64,000 nt of DNA from Aquabacterium sp. J223. Its GTDB lineage: Bacteria; Pseudomonadota; Gammaproteobacteria; Burkholderiales; Burkholderiaceae_C. Each line of letters opens with the position of its first letter. Position 1 is the stretch's first letter. A model generated the notes under the pieces. That model was not told the origin of the DNA. It saw only the letters and a program-made list of their open reading frames with translations, and did not search any database. Made by a program: the position numbers and the translations under genes. Of this stretch, positions 8,973-17,237 are shown piece after piece. The DNA is taken from assembly GCF_024666615.1 (NCBI RefSeq), contig NZ_CP088297.1:2108001-2172000 (forward strand). Reading direction: 5' to 3'.

Positions 8973-10172
8973 ATGAACGACCATCCCATCCTCGGACAGG
9001 TGGTGCTCGGCTATTCGCCGATGATCGACCGCGCCCGCAGCGTCATGGCCACCCGGCTGACGGTGTTCCCGGTGCGCCCGGACCTGCAGGTCGACGCGGC
9101 CGAGCTGCTCGCCGCGGTGGCCGCCACCTGGCCCGAGGCCGGCGGCAAGGTGGTGCTCAACATCGCCGGCGAACAGCTGCTGGCCCAGCTGCTCGGCGCC
9201 GCACCGGCGCCCAACCTGATGGTCGAGGTGCCCGCCTTCATGGCCGGCGACGAGGGCCACACCGAGGCGCTGCGGCAGCTCTACGGCCGCGGCAACACGC
9301 TGCTGATCAAGGGCGTGCCGCTGAAGCCGCTGCCGCAGGCGCTGCTGGCCTGCTTCCGCTACGCCATCGTCGACCTGTCGGAGGACCGCCGCGCCCAGGC
9401 CGGTGCCCTGCAGGGCGCGCCGCGGGCCATCCCGGTGGTGCAGTCCGGCATCCGCACCGTCGGCGAGATGGGCCAGTGCCTGCAGCGCCCCGACGTCGTC
9501 GCCGTGCTCGGCTGGCCGGTCGACGACGTGCTGCAGGCCGGCGCCGACAAGGGCGGCACCCGCTCCGACATGCAGACCGTGGTCGAGCTGATGCAGCGGG
9601 TGGACAAGGGCGAGCCCGGCGAGCGCATGGAGGCCACGCTCAAGCGCGACCCCACGCTCGCCTTCAAGCTGATGCGCTACATCAACTCGCCGGCCTTCGG
9701 CCTGTCGGTGGAGATCAGCTCCTTCCGCCATGCCCTGATGATGCTGGGCTACCAGCGGCTCAAGCGCTGGCTGGCGCTGCTGCTGGCCTCGGCCAGCCAG
9801 GAGCCGGACATGCGGCCGGTGATGTTCGCCGCCGTGCGCCGCGGCCTGCTGATGGAGGAGCTGTCGCGCGCCGCCGGCGGCGACGACGAGCTGCGCAGCG
9901 AGGCCTTCATCTGCGGCGTCTTCTCGCTGCTCGACAAGATGATGCGCCAGCCCTTCGCCGAGCTGCTGAAGTCGATCCCGGTGCCCGAGCGGGTGCACCA
10001 GGCGCTGGTGCAGGGCCAGGGGCCCTTCCAGCCCTACCTGGACGTGGTCCGCGCGGTGGAGCAGGAGTCGCTGTTCGACATCCGGGCCGCCGCCGACCAG
10101 CTGATGATGAGCGTGCAGGAGGTCAACCGGGCGCTGCTGCGGGCCCTCGCCGCCGCGGCCCAGCTGGACTGA
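8973..10172 (+). CDS. HDOD-domain protein with degenerate EAL-like N-terminal half
   Basis: A 399-residue protein with the architecture of the YuxH/CdgJ-type signal proteins. The N-terminal half (about 10-190) has EAL-fold traces (KVVLNIAGEQLL, NLMVEVPAF, YAIVDLS) but no EAL or DDFG catalytic motifs, so phosphodiesterase activity is not expected. The C-terminal half (about 195-390) is an HDOD domain: LKRDPTLAFKLMRYINSPAF, then ISSFRHALMMLGYQRLKRWL. In other bacteria proteins of this type affect motility and c-di-GMP output. Its place directly after flgL supports a motility-linked role, but that is inference. It is followed eight bases later by a sensor kinase gene. Confidence 0.88.
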   Translation: MNDHPILGQVVLGYSPMIDRARSVMATRLTVFPVRPDLQVDAAELLAAVAATWPEAGGKVVLNIAGEQLLAQLLGAAPAPNLMVEVPAFMAGDEGHTEALRQLYGRGNTLLIKGVPLKPLPQALLACFRYAIVDLSEDRRAQAGALQGAPRAIPVVQSGIRTVGEMGQCLQRPDVVAVLGWPVDDVLQAGADKGGTRSDMQTVVELMQRVDKGEPGERMEATLKRDPTLAFKLMRYINSPAFGLSVEISSFRHALMMLGYQRLKRWLALLLASASQEPDMRPVMFAAVRRGLLMEELSRAAGGDDELRSEAFICGVFSLLDKMMRQPFAELLKSIPVPERVHQALVQGQGPFQPYLDVVRAVEQESLFDIRAAADQLMMSVQEVNRALLRALAAAAQLD

Positions 10173-10179
10173 CCGCGCG

Positions 10180-13173
10180 GTGCGTTTCGGTCCGCTGAAG
10201 GGCAGCCGCCCGGGCGCCGCCACCGCCACTGCCCCCGGCGGCGACACCGAGCCGCCGCCCAGCCTGGCCGAGGGCGCCGGCCGCGAACTGGCGCGGCTGC
10301 TCTGGCAGTCGCCGTTCCTCGCGGTGCTGCTCGATGCCGCGCAGCGCCGCTGCCTGGCGGCCAACACCGCCTTCACCGACTGGAGCGGTTACGACGTCGA
10401 GGCCCTCGCCGCCGCGCCGCCGCGCCCGCCGCTGGACCGGCCGCCGGCCACGCGCAACGAGGAGCGGGCGCTGGTCGACGCCCACGGCCAGGAGCGCTGG
10501 TGCCGCGGCACCGAGCTGGCGATGACGGGCCTGAAGGGCGAGGCGCTGGTGCTCGTGGTGCTGCAGGACTGCACCGCCGAGCGGGTGGCGCGCGAGCAGG
10601 CCGACCGCAGCGGCGCCGAGCTGGCGCAGTGGTTCGACCTGAGCCCGCTGGGCCTGGTGGTCTTCGACGAGGAGGGCCTGGTGCTGCGCTGCAACCCCGC
10701 CTTCCAGGCGCTGGTGGGCGAGGCGCCCACGGTGCTGCAGGCCGCGCCGCCGGCGCTGCGCGAGCTGCTGGGCTGGCCGCCGTCGGCACACGACGCGGCC
10801 GATGCCGCGCCGCGCGAACGCAGCGCCTCGCTGCACCTGCCCGACGGCCGTCGCCTGCGCCTGCGCGCGCTGGTGCGCCCCTTCGCCGCCGGCGGCTCGC
10901 GCCGTCGCTTCATGGCGGTCGTCGAGGACCGCAGCGCCGAGGAGGACCGCGAGCTGGCGGCCCTCGAGATCGGCGCCCTGATGGACACCGCGGCGATCGG
11001 CGTCGCCACCTTCGAGGAGTCGCACGGCTGGGTCACCTCGCAGGCCGGGGCGTCGGCCCGGCAGGCGCCCGGGCGCGGCGGCGCCAGCGGGCTGCAGGCC
11101 ATCAGCCGCGAGCTGGTGGAGCCGGCCTCGCTGCCCGAGTACGAGCGGCTGCAGCAGGCGCTGAAGAGCGGCGAGCGGGCCGAGGTCCGCTACGCCGTGC
11201 GCCACCCCCAGGCCGGCCTGCGCTGGCTGCTGACGCGGGTCGAGCCGGGGCAGCTGGCCTCCGGCCGGCGCACGCGGTCGGTGGTGACGCTGGACGTCAC
11301 CGAGCAGGAGCAGGCCGACGCCCGCAACGAGCAGCTGCTGCGCGAGCTGTCGACGCTGCTCGACGGCTCGGCCGCCGGCATCGCCTACCTGCGCAGCGGG
11401 CGCATCGAGCGGGCCAACCCCGCGCTGGCCGCGCTCACCGGCTACGCGCCGGCGGAGCTGGCCGGGCTGGACATGGCCGAGCTGTTCGACAGCCTCGCCG
11501 CCTTCGCCCGCTACCGCGAGCAGCAGGAGCCTGTGCTGGCGCGCACCGGCCGGCTGGTCGAGGAGCGGCGGCTGCGCCGGCGCGACGGCAGCCTGCTGTG
11601 GGTGCAGGTCAGCGAGCGCCTGGTCGACGAGAACGACCCGGCGGCCGGCGTCATCTGCTCCTTCGTCGACATCGACGAGCGCCAGCGCGCCCGCGAGGCG
11701 CTGGCGCTGCAGGCCGAGCGCAACCGGGCGCTGCTCGATTCGGTGCTGGTGGGCATCGTCACGGTGGGCGAGCACGGCATCGAGTGGATGAACCGCTCGG
11801 CCCGGCGCATGTTCGGCGGCGAGCTGGCCGACTTCGTCGGCGAGCCGATCGCCACCGTCGCCACGCCGGAGCCCAACCACCCGCTGCGCCGCACCGACCG
11901 CTTCCTGCGCCTGGGCGAGGGCCGCAGCGAAAGCTTCGAATGCCGGCTGCAGGGCCGCGACGGCCGCACCTTCTGGGTGGTCGGCAACGCGGTGCTGACG
12001 CGCGACGCCGCCGGCCAGCAGCTCACCTTCGCCCTGCTGGACATCGAACGCCGCCGCCAGGCCGAGGTGAGCATCGCGCAGACGCAGGCGTCGCTGCAGC
12101 GCATCCTGGAGACCGCGCCGCTGGCCATCGGCCTGCTGGAGGCGCACAGCTGGCGGGTGCAGCAGATCAACCAGCAGGCCGGCGCCTTCCTCGGCACGCC
12201 GGTGGGCCGGGCGGTCGGCCAGCCGCTGCAGCGGCTGCTGGAGCCGGGCTTCTTCGAACAGGTGCGGCAGGACCTGGAGCAGGCGCTGGAGCAGGCACCG
12301 CTGCGCGGCGGCGCGCTGGTGCGCGAGTACCCGCGCACCAGCGGCGGCCGCACCCGGATCTTCGAGTCGCGCTACGTGGCGCTGACCGCGGCCGACGGCC
12401 GCGCCGAGCAGCTGCTGTTCGTCGCCAGCGACGTCACCGAGCAGCGGGCGGCCGAGCAGGCGCGGCTGGAGGCCGCCGTCGCCCAGCGCGACATGCTGGT
12501 CAAGGAAGTGCACCACCGCATCAAGAACAACCTGCAGGGCGTGGCCGGGCTGATGCAGCAGCTGGCGCACCGCCAGCCGGCGGTGGCCCCGGTGATCACC
12601 GAGGCGGTGGGCCAGGTGCAGGCCATCGCCCAGGTCTACGGGCTGCAGGTGGGCGCTGCCGGACCGCTGCAGGCCACCGAGCTGCTGCAGGCGGTCAGCC
12701 GTTCGGTGCAGCGGGTGTTCGGCCGCGAGGTGGTGGTGGTGATCGAGGGCGAGGCGCCGGCCGACTGGTCGCTGCCCGAGGCCGAGGCCATCCCCGTCGC
12801 GCTGACGCTCAACGAGCTGCTGACCAACGCCATCAAGCACGGCCCGGGGACCGCCCCGGTGCGCTGCCGCCTGCTCAGCGAGCCGCAGCGGCTGACGCTG
12901 GAGGTGCGCAACCCCGGCACGCTGCCCGACGGTTTCGCCATCGGCGTGCTGCGCGGCGGCGTCTCGGGCCTGGGCCTGGTGCGCGCGCTGCTGCCGCGGC
13001 GCCACGCCACGCTCAGCCTGGAGGCCGACGGCGGCGACGTCTGCGCCCGGGTGGTGCTGCTGCCGCCCTCGGTGCGGCGCGCCGCGCCCGGTCGGACGCA
13101 AGAACTCCCGACGCCGCCGGCCGGCCGCCTCACGGACAATTCCGCCATCGACGAACGACGGCGGGAGGGCTGA
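10180..13173 (+). CDS. Multi-PAS sensor histidine kinase (HisKA_2 type)
   Basis: A 997-residue cytoplasmic kinase with no transmembrane segment or signal peptide. Several PAS-like modules line up (FDLSPLGLVVFDEEGLVLRC near 150; GSAAGIAYLRSGRIERANPA near 400; SVLVGIVTVGEHGIEWMNRS near 520; TAPLAIGLLEAHSWRVQQIN near 645). The phosphoacceptor block VKEVHHRIKNNLQGVAGLMQ is of the HisKA_2 family, with the His before Arg at about 779. An HATPase domain follows (TLNELLTNAIKHG, SGLGLVRALL). GTG 10180 is the only sensible start. The stop overlaps the next ATG (TGATG), so it is translationally coupled to the ANTAR response regulator, its likely partner. Confidence 0.9.
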   Translation: MRFGPLKGSRPGAATATAPGGDTEPPPSLAEGAGRELARLLWQSPFLAVLLDAAQRRCLAANTAFTDWSGYDVEALAAAPPRPPLDRPPATRNEERALVDAHGQERWCRGTELAMTGLKGEALVLVVLQDCTAERVAREQADRSGAELAQWFDLSPLGLVVFDEEGLVLRCNPAFQALVGEAPTVLQAAPPALRELLGWPPSAHDAADAAPRERSASLHLPDGRRLRLRALVRPFAAGGSRRRFMAVVEDRSAEEDRELAALEIGALMDTAAIGVATFEESHGWVTSQAGASARQAPGRGGASGLQAISRELVEPASLPEYERLQQALKSGERAEVRYAVRHPQAGLRWLLTRVEPGQLASGRRTRSVVTLDVTEQEQADARNEQLLRELSTLLDGSAAGIAYLRSGRIERANPALAALTGYAPAELAGLDMAELFDSLAAFARYREQQEPVLARTGRLVEERRLRRRDGSLLWVQVSERLVDENDPAAGVICSFVDIDERQRAREALALQAERNRALLDSVLVGIVTVGEHGIEWMNRSARRMFGGELADFVGEPIATVATPEPNHPLRRTDRFLRLGEGRSESFECRLQGRDGRTFWVVGNAVLTRDAAGQQLTFALLDIERRRQAEVSIAQTQASLQRILETAPLAIGLLEAHSWRVQQINQQAGAFLGTPVGRAVGQPLQRLLEPGFFEQVRQDLEQALEQAPLRGGALVREYPRTSGGRTRIFESRYVALTAADGRAEQLLFVASDVTEQRAAEQARLEAAVAQRDMLVKEVHHRIKNNLQGVAGLMQQLAHRQPAVAPVITEAVGQVQAIAQVYGLQVGAAGPLQATELLQAVSRSVQRVFGREVVVVIEGEAPADWSLPEAEAIPVALTLNELLTNAIKHGPGTAPVRCRLLSEPQRLTLEVRNPGTLPDGFAIGVLRGGVSGLGLVRALLPRRHATLSLEADGGDVCARVVLLPPSVRRAAPGRTQELPTPPAGRLTDNSAIDERRREG

Positions 13174-13790
13174 TGGCGACGACAGGGCAGGTGCCGGGCG
13201 AGGCCCGGGGGCGCATCCTCGTCGTCGACGACGACCGCCTGGTGCTGGCCACGGTGGTGCACGGCCTGCGGCAGGCCGGCTACGAGGTGATCGACGCCGA
13301 CAACGGCGACGACGCCATCCTGCTCGCCCGCGAGCACCGGCCGGACCTGGCGCTGCTGGACATCCGCATGGAGGGCAAGACCGGCTTCGACGTCGCGGCC
13401 TACCTGCGCGAGTACCTGCAGGTGCCCTTCGTCTTCCTGTCGGCTTTCTCCGATGCGCAGACGCTGCAGCAGGTGAAGGCGCTGGGCGCGCTGGCCTACC
13501 TGGTCAAGCCGCTGGACGTGTCGCAGATCGTGCCGACGGTGGAGGCCGCGCTGGGCCGCGCCGCCGCCGAGCGGGCGCGGCCGGCCGCGCCGCCGGTGCC
13601 CGCGCCCGGGGTGCTGACGGACGCGGTGCCGATCGCCGTCGGCGTGCTGATGCACCGCTACTCGCTGGCCCGCGCCGAGGCGCTCGAACGCCTGCGCCGC
13701 CAGGCCGACCAGGAGGGCCGGTCGCTGCAGGCGCAGGCCGAGAAGCTGGTCGACGCGGTGGAACTGCTGGCCGCGGCCGGCGGGGCCTGA
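13173..13790 (+). CDS. Response regulator with receiver and ANTAR (RNA antiterminator) domains
   Basis: A 205-residue protein. Residues 14-128 are a CheY-like receiver (RILVVDDDRLVLATVVHGLR; phospho-acceptor Asp at about 63 in ALLDIRM; conserved Lys in AYLVKPLD). A short Pro/Ala linker leads to a helical C-terminus (about 150-200: AVPIAVGVLMHRYSLARAEA then LERLRRQADQEGRSLQAQAE) matching ANTAR domains, which bind paired RNA hairpins and prevent transcription termination. HisKA_2 kinases paired with ANTAR regulators are known from ethanolamine (EutW/EutV) systems. The gene starts inside the stop of the kinase. Target transcripts are unknown. Confidence 0.88.
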   Translation: MATTGQVPGEARGRILVVDDDRLVLATVVHGLRQAGYEVIDADNGDDAILLAREHRPDLALLDIRMEGKTGFDVAAYLREYLQVPFVFLSAFSDAQTLQQVKALGALAYLVKPLDVSQIVPTVEAALGRAAAERARPAAPPVPAPGVLTDAVPIAVGVLMHRYSLARAEALERLRRQADQEGRSLQAQAEKLVDAVELLAAAGGA

Positions 13791-13817
13791 GCGGTCCCGC
13801 CCGGCCGCCGGGCCCGA

Positions 13818-14825
13818 CTACGCCAGCGCCGGTTCGGCCACCGGGGTCGCCACGGCGGCCTGCCGACGGCGCCGCGCCACCAGGCCGATCGCACCCAGCC
13901 CCAGCGCCATCAGCGCATAGGTCTCCGGCTCCGGGATCGCGGCCACCTGCAGGGTGGTCGAGGCCAGCTGCTGCATGCGCAGCACGTCGGCCGGCGCGAT
14001 GCCGAGGTCGCGCGCGGCCTGCTCGTCGGCGCCCAGGCTCAGCGGGTCGAGGCCGGTGACGCTGCCGAAGACGGTGAGCGCCTCCAGGTAGCTGCCGTAC
14101 AGGCTGGCGTGGTAGCTGTCGCTGGCCCACAGGTTGCGCTGGCCGGCGGTGATGCCGTCGTAGGGGTTGGGGTCGGCGTAGCCGGTGCGCCACGCCAGGT
14201 CCCAGGCCGCCCCGACGGGGATGACGCCGTCGATGCCCGGCACGGTGGCCGCGGCCAGCTCGTAGCCCGCCCGCACGTCGCGCGACATGGCGTAGATGTC
14301 CTGGCCGAACCAGGCGCCGGTGCGCGGGTAGGTCTGGTCGGCGCGCGACCAGGTGGCCATCAGGTTGATGTCGACGTTCGGGTTCTGCCGCTCGAACAGG
14401 CCGACGAACAGCGCGCTGTACTGCAGCAGCGTCGCCGGGTTGCCGGGCCGCGCCGCGTCCAGCGTCGAGAAGGTGTGCATCACCACGTGGTCCCAGGGCC
14501 GGTCGAGCAGGGACCGCTTGGTGTTGTAGTGCAGGTCCAGGCCGCTGCCGCCCACCGTCTCCAGGCTGACGGCGTAGTCCAGGCCCGCCTGCGCGGTGAA
14601 GGACTTGAACAGCGCCGGGATGCCGCCGATGTTGGTGCCGTTGAGGTCGGTGACGGTGGACGGTCGGTACGTCTGCACCGCCGAACCCTGGGCGTAGGTG
14701 AAGCTGTTGCCGATGAAGACGATGGTCTCGACGGCGGCGGCCGGTGTGGCGCCGAACGCCAGCACCACGCCGGCGGCGGCCAGCCAGCCGCGTGCGGCCG
14801 GAACGGCTTGATGGGAAGGGGTCAC
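13818..14825 (-). CDS. PEP-CTERM-anchored SGNH-like hydrolase (DUF4886-like)
   Basis: A 335-residue exported protein. An N-terminal signal peptide (RGWLAAAGVVLAFGATPAAA) precedes ETIVFIGNSFTYAQGS, an SGNH-type GNS block; near the C-terminus SDSYHAS supplies the DxxH pair of that fold. The end is IPEPETYALMALGLGAIGLV plus ARRRR, the PEP-CTERM sorting tag used by exosortase systems. The likely role is an esterase-like or inactive surface/exopolysaccharide protein. The start is GTG 14825 with GGAGACATCC upstream; longer frames to 15020 have no signal peptide at the front. The exosortase itself is not in this window. Confidence 0.82.
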   Translation of the reverse strand: MTPSHQAVPAARGWLAAAGVVLAFGATPAAAVETIVFIGNSFTYAQGSAVQTYRPSTVTDLNGTNIGGIPALFKSFTAQAGLDYAVSLETVGGSGLDLHYNTKRSLLDRPWDHVVMHTFSTLDAARPGNPATLLQYSALFVGLFERQNPNVDINLMATWSRADQTYPRTGAWFGQDIYAMSRDVRAGYELAAATVPGIDGVIPVGAAWDLAWRTGYADPNPYDGITAGQRNLWASDSYHASLYGSYLEALTVFGSVTGLDPLSLGADEQAARDLGIAPADVLRMQQLASTTLQVAAIPEPETYALMALGLGAIGLVARRRRQAAVATPVAEPALA

Positions 14826-14850
14826 GGATGTCTCCTGTGCGTTTCTTGGA

Positions 14851-14871
14851 CGCTCGCCCGCGAGGCGAGCG
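14851..14871 (-). terminator. Possible stem-loop between the frameshifted kinase and the PEP-CTERM gene
   Basis: CGCTCGCC pairs with GGCGAGCG around a five-base loop, an eight base-pair GC-rich stem in the 61 bp gap on the minus strand. No T-run follows on the minus strand, so it is at best a weak or factor-dependent terminator, or a 5' leader hairpin of the PEP-CTERM gene. Confidence 0.3.
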
Positions 14872-14886
14872 CGGCACAGGGGGCAA

Positions 14887-16604
14887 TTAACGTTCCGTGT
14901 ACGTACCAGTCCCGACGAGGGACACCGGCCGGCTCGGCGCGCTGGCGGTCGCCCCCGGCAGCGTGAAGTAGAAGCGGGCGCCCTGGCCGACCTCGCTCTC
15001 GGCCCAGACGTCGCCGCCATGGCGGCGCACGATGCGACGCACCGAGGCCAGGCCCACGCCGGTGCCGGCGAAGTCGTTGGCGCTGTGCAGCCGCTGGAAG
15101 ACGCCGAACAGGCGGTCGGCGAAGCGCATGTCGAAGCCGGCGCCGTTGTCGCGCACGACGAAGGCGGCGCGGCCGTCGTGCTCGGTCGCCTCGAAGGCGA
15201 TCTGAGCGGCTTCGCGCTTGGTGCTGTACTTCCAGGCGTTGCCGAGCAGGTTTTCCAGCACCAGCCGCAGCAGGGTGGGGTCGCCGGTGGCGCCCAGCCC
15301 GTCGGCGATGTCCACCTGCACCGTGCGCTGCGGCGACTGGCGACGCAGGTCGTCGACGATGAAGCGCGCCAGCTGCGACAGGTTGACCGGTTGGCGCTGC
15401 AGCGGCTGGGTCGACAGCGCGCTCAGCGACAGCAGTGCGTCGATCATCGTGTTCATGCGCGCGCGGCCGCCCCCAGCACCCGGTCGAAGTGGTCGTTGCC
15501 GATGCGGTCCAGCAGGCGGCCGTAGTCCTCCTTGAGGATGCGGGTGAAGCCTTCCACCACGCGGATCGGCGCGCGCAGGTCGTGCGAGATGGTGTAGATG
15601 AACGACGCCTGCTCGGCCGGCTCGGCGCCGGCGGCCGCGGTCGCCCGGGGCAGCAGGCCGAGCAGCAGCAGGGCGGGCGCGCCGTCGCCGCGGTCGGCGC
15701 TGTGCTCCAGCCGGGCCTCCCAGTCGCCGACGGTGGCGCTGCCGCCGCTGGCCACCAGCGGCGCCAGGGCCGGGCCCAGGCCGTCGGGCAGGGCGGCCGT
15801 CAGGGCCTCCAGGTCGGTGGTCTCGGGCGTGGGGCGCCGCGGCAGCAGCTGCGCCGCCGCGTCGTTGCTGTGGACCAGCGTCCAGCGTGCGCCCGCATGC
15901 GGCTGTTCGAGCAGCCAGACCGGACCCGGCCAGGCCTTGAGCAGCAGCAGCAGGGCGGCGTGGTCGCCCTGCTGCGCGCGCTCGACGTCGATCGGCCGGG
16001 CCGTGCCCAGGTAGCCGGCGAAGCGACCCTCGGCGTCGTAGCGCGGCACGCCGCGCAGCCGCCAGGTGGACACCGCGCCCGGGCCGCCGCGCTGACGCAC
16101 CTCGACGTCGAGCAGCGGCTGCTGGGCCTGCAGCCGCTGGCGCAGCGCGTCCTGGCCGTCCTCGGTCTCGAAGCCGTCCCACAGCGGCTGGCCGGTGCGG
16201 CCGATGGCCGACCAGTGCACCGCCGGCGCCCCCACCGCCGGCGTCCAGGCCTGCAGCCGGTGGGCCACGTCGGTGCGCCACTGCCACTGGTCCAGCAACT
16301 GCGGCTGCAGCTGCAGCGTCAGCCGCGCCTCGCGCAGCGCGGCGGCGTAGCGGCGGGCGGTCCACTGGTGGGCGGCGACGGCGGCCAGGCCGGCGACGGC
16401 CGGCACCGCCGTCAGCGCGAGCACCGACGACAGCACCACCGCACCGCCCTCGGTGCCGTTGCCGTCGGACAGCAGCAGCGCCAGCAGGCCGGCGACGCCG
16501 AACACCGCCAGGGCGGCGGCGGGCCAGGCCCAGCCGGGACCACGGCCCCGCCCGCTGCCACCGACGGCCATGGGCGGCAGGGCGGGATCGCGCTCGGCAG
16601 GCAT
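14887..16604 (-). pseudogene. Membrane-anchored PAS/sensor histidine kinase, split by a GC-run frameshift
   Basis: Two adjoining frames make one kinase of about 571 residues. The first (16604 down to about 15463) has two hydrophobic segments (PAAALAVFGVAGLLALLLSD; VVLSSVLALTAVPAVAGLAA), a PAS-like region and HisKA with SHDLRAPIRVVEGFTRIL. The second (about 15456 down to 14887) continues MNTMIDALLSLSALSTQP, then HATPase motifs LLGNAWKYS, DNGAGFDM and GTGVGLASVRRIV. The break lies in a GCGCGCGC run at 15457-15465; removing one GC unit restores ...GAAARMNTM with correct family spacing. Sequencing error, slippage or true mutation are all possible. Both halves are otherwise well conserved, so error or recent damage is likeliest. 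Confidence 0.8.
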
Positions 16605-16790
16605 CGGGCGATTGTAGGGAGGCCCCTCGCGGCCCTGCCGCGCCGCTCAAGTTCGCCCGCCGCCGGCCGATGCACCGGTGGCGTCCTGTGCAGGCGACGC
16701 GCCCCGGCAGCGGCCGGCTCGCGCTACGCTGTGGTCTGCGGCCGGCAGTTGTCGGCGGCGTCCACTGCCACCGCTTCTCCGCCTTCCACC

Positions 16791-17237
16791 ATGCTGCTGT
16801 GCCGCCTGCCCTTCCCGATCGCCCACGCGCCGGTCGCCGACCCGTCCGGCGCCGGCGGCGCCACGCCGCTCGACCGGCTGCTGGCGACGCTCGACGCGGA
16901 CGCCGTGCAGCGGCTGCGGCAGCTCGACCCCACCGGGGCGGCCGGCCTGTTGCCGCGGGTGCTCAAGGCCTTCGAGGGATCGTTGCAGCGGCTGCTCGTC
17001 GACCTGCACGAGGCGCGCAGCTCGGGCGACTGGTCGAAGGTGCGCCATGTGACGCACACGCTGAAGTCGTCGTCGGCCAGCGTCGGCGCCCTCGAGCTGT
17101 CGCGCAGCTGCGCGGAGATCGAAGCGCGCATCCGACAGGAACAAGTCGACGGACTCACACCGTGGCTCGATGGTATGGTCGTCGAGAGCGAGCGACTGCT
17201 GGCCCTGCTGGGCCCTGCGCTTGCCGGTAGAACATGA
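16791..17237 (+). CDS. Histidine phosphotransfer (Hpt) domain protein
   Basis: A 148-residue protein that is essentially one Hpt domain. HVTHTLKSSSASVGALELSR carries the phosphorylatable His at about 89, and ARIRQEQVDG and VVESERLLALL supply the later helices of the four-helix bundle. Hpt proteins relay phosphate between a hybrid kinase and a receiver. ATG 16791 was chosen because upstream sequence is not protein-like. Its stop overlaps the start of the next gene (ATGA), which encodes a receiver-GGDEF-EAL protein, so the pair is translationally coupled and the receiver there is the natural phosphate acceptor. Confidence 0.85.
   Translation: MLLCRLPFPIAHAPVADPSGAGGATPLDRLLATLDADAVQRLRQLDPTGAAGLLPRVLKAFEGSLQRLLVDLHEARSSGDWSKVRHVTHTLKSSSASVGALELSRSCAEIEARIRQEQVDGLTPWLDGMVVESERLLALLGPALAGRT

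Noticed and set aside
5742-10376. Very long open frame (over 1,500 codons) on the minus strand opposite flgK, flgL and the HDOD gene
   Set aside because: The translation is His/Gln/Arg/Gly-rich with no domain pattern. It mirrors the high third-position GC of the flagellar genes on the other strand, a common artefact in GC-rich genomes.
10123-13101. Minus-strand open frame of about 990 codons opposite the sensor kinase
   Set aside because: It has the same low-complexity His/Leu/Gln-rich composition. The plus-strand kinase has clear PAS, HisKA_2 and HATPase motifs.
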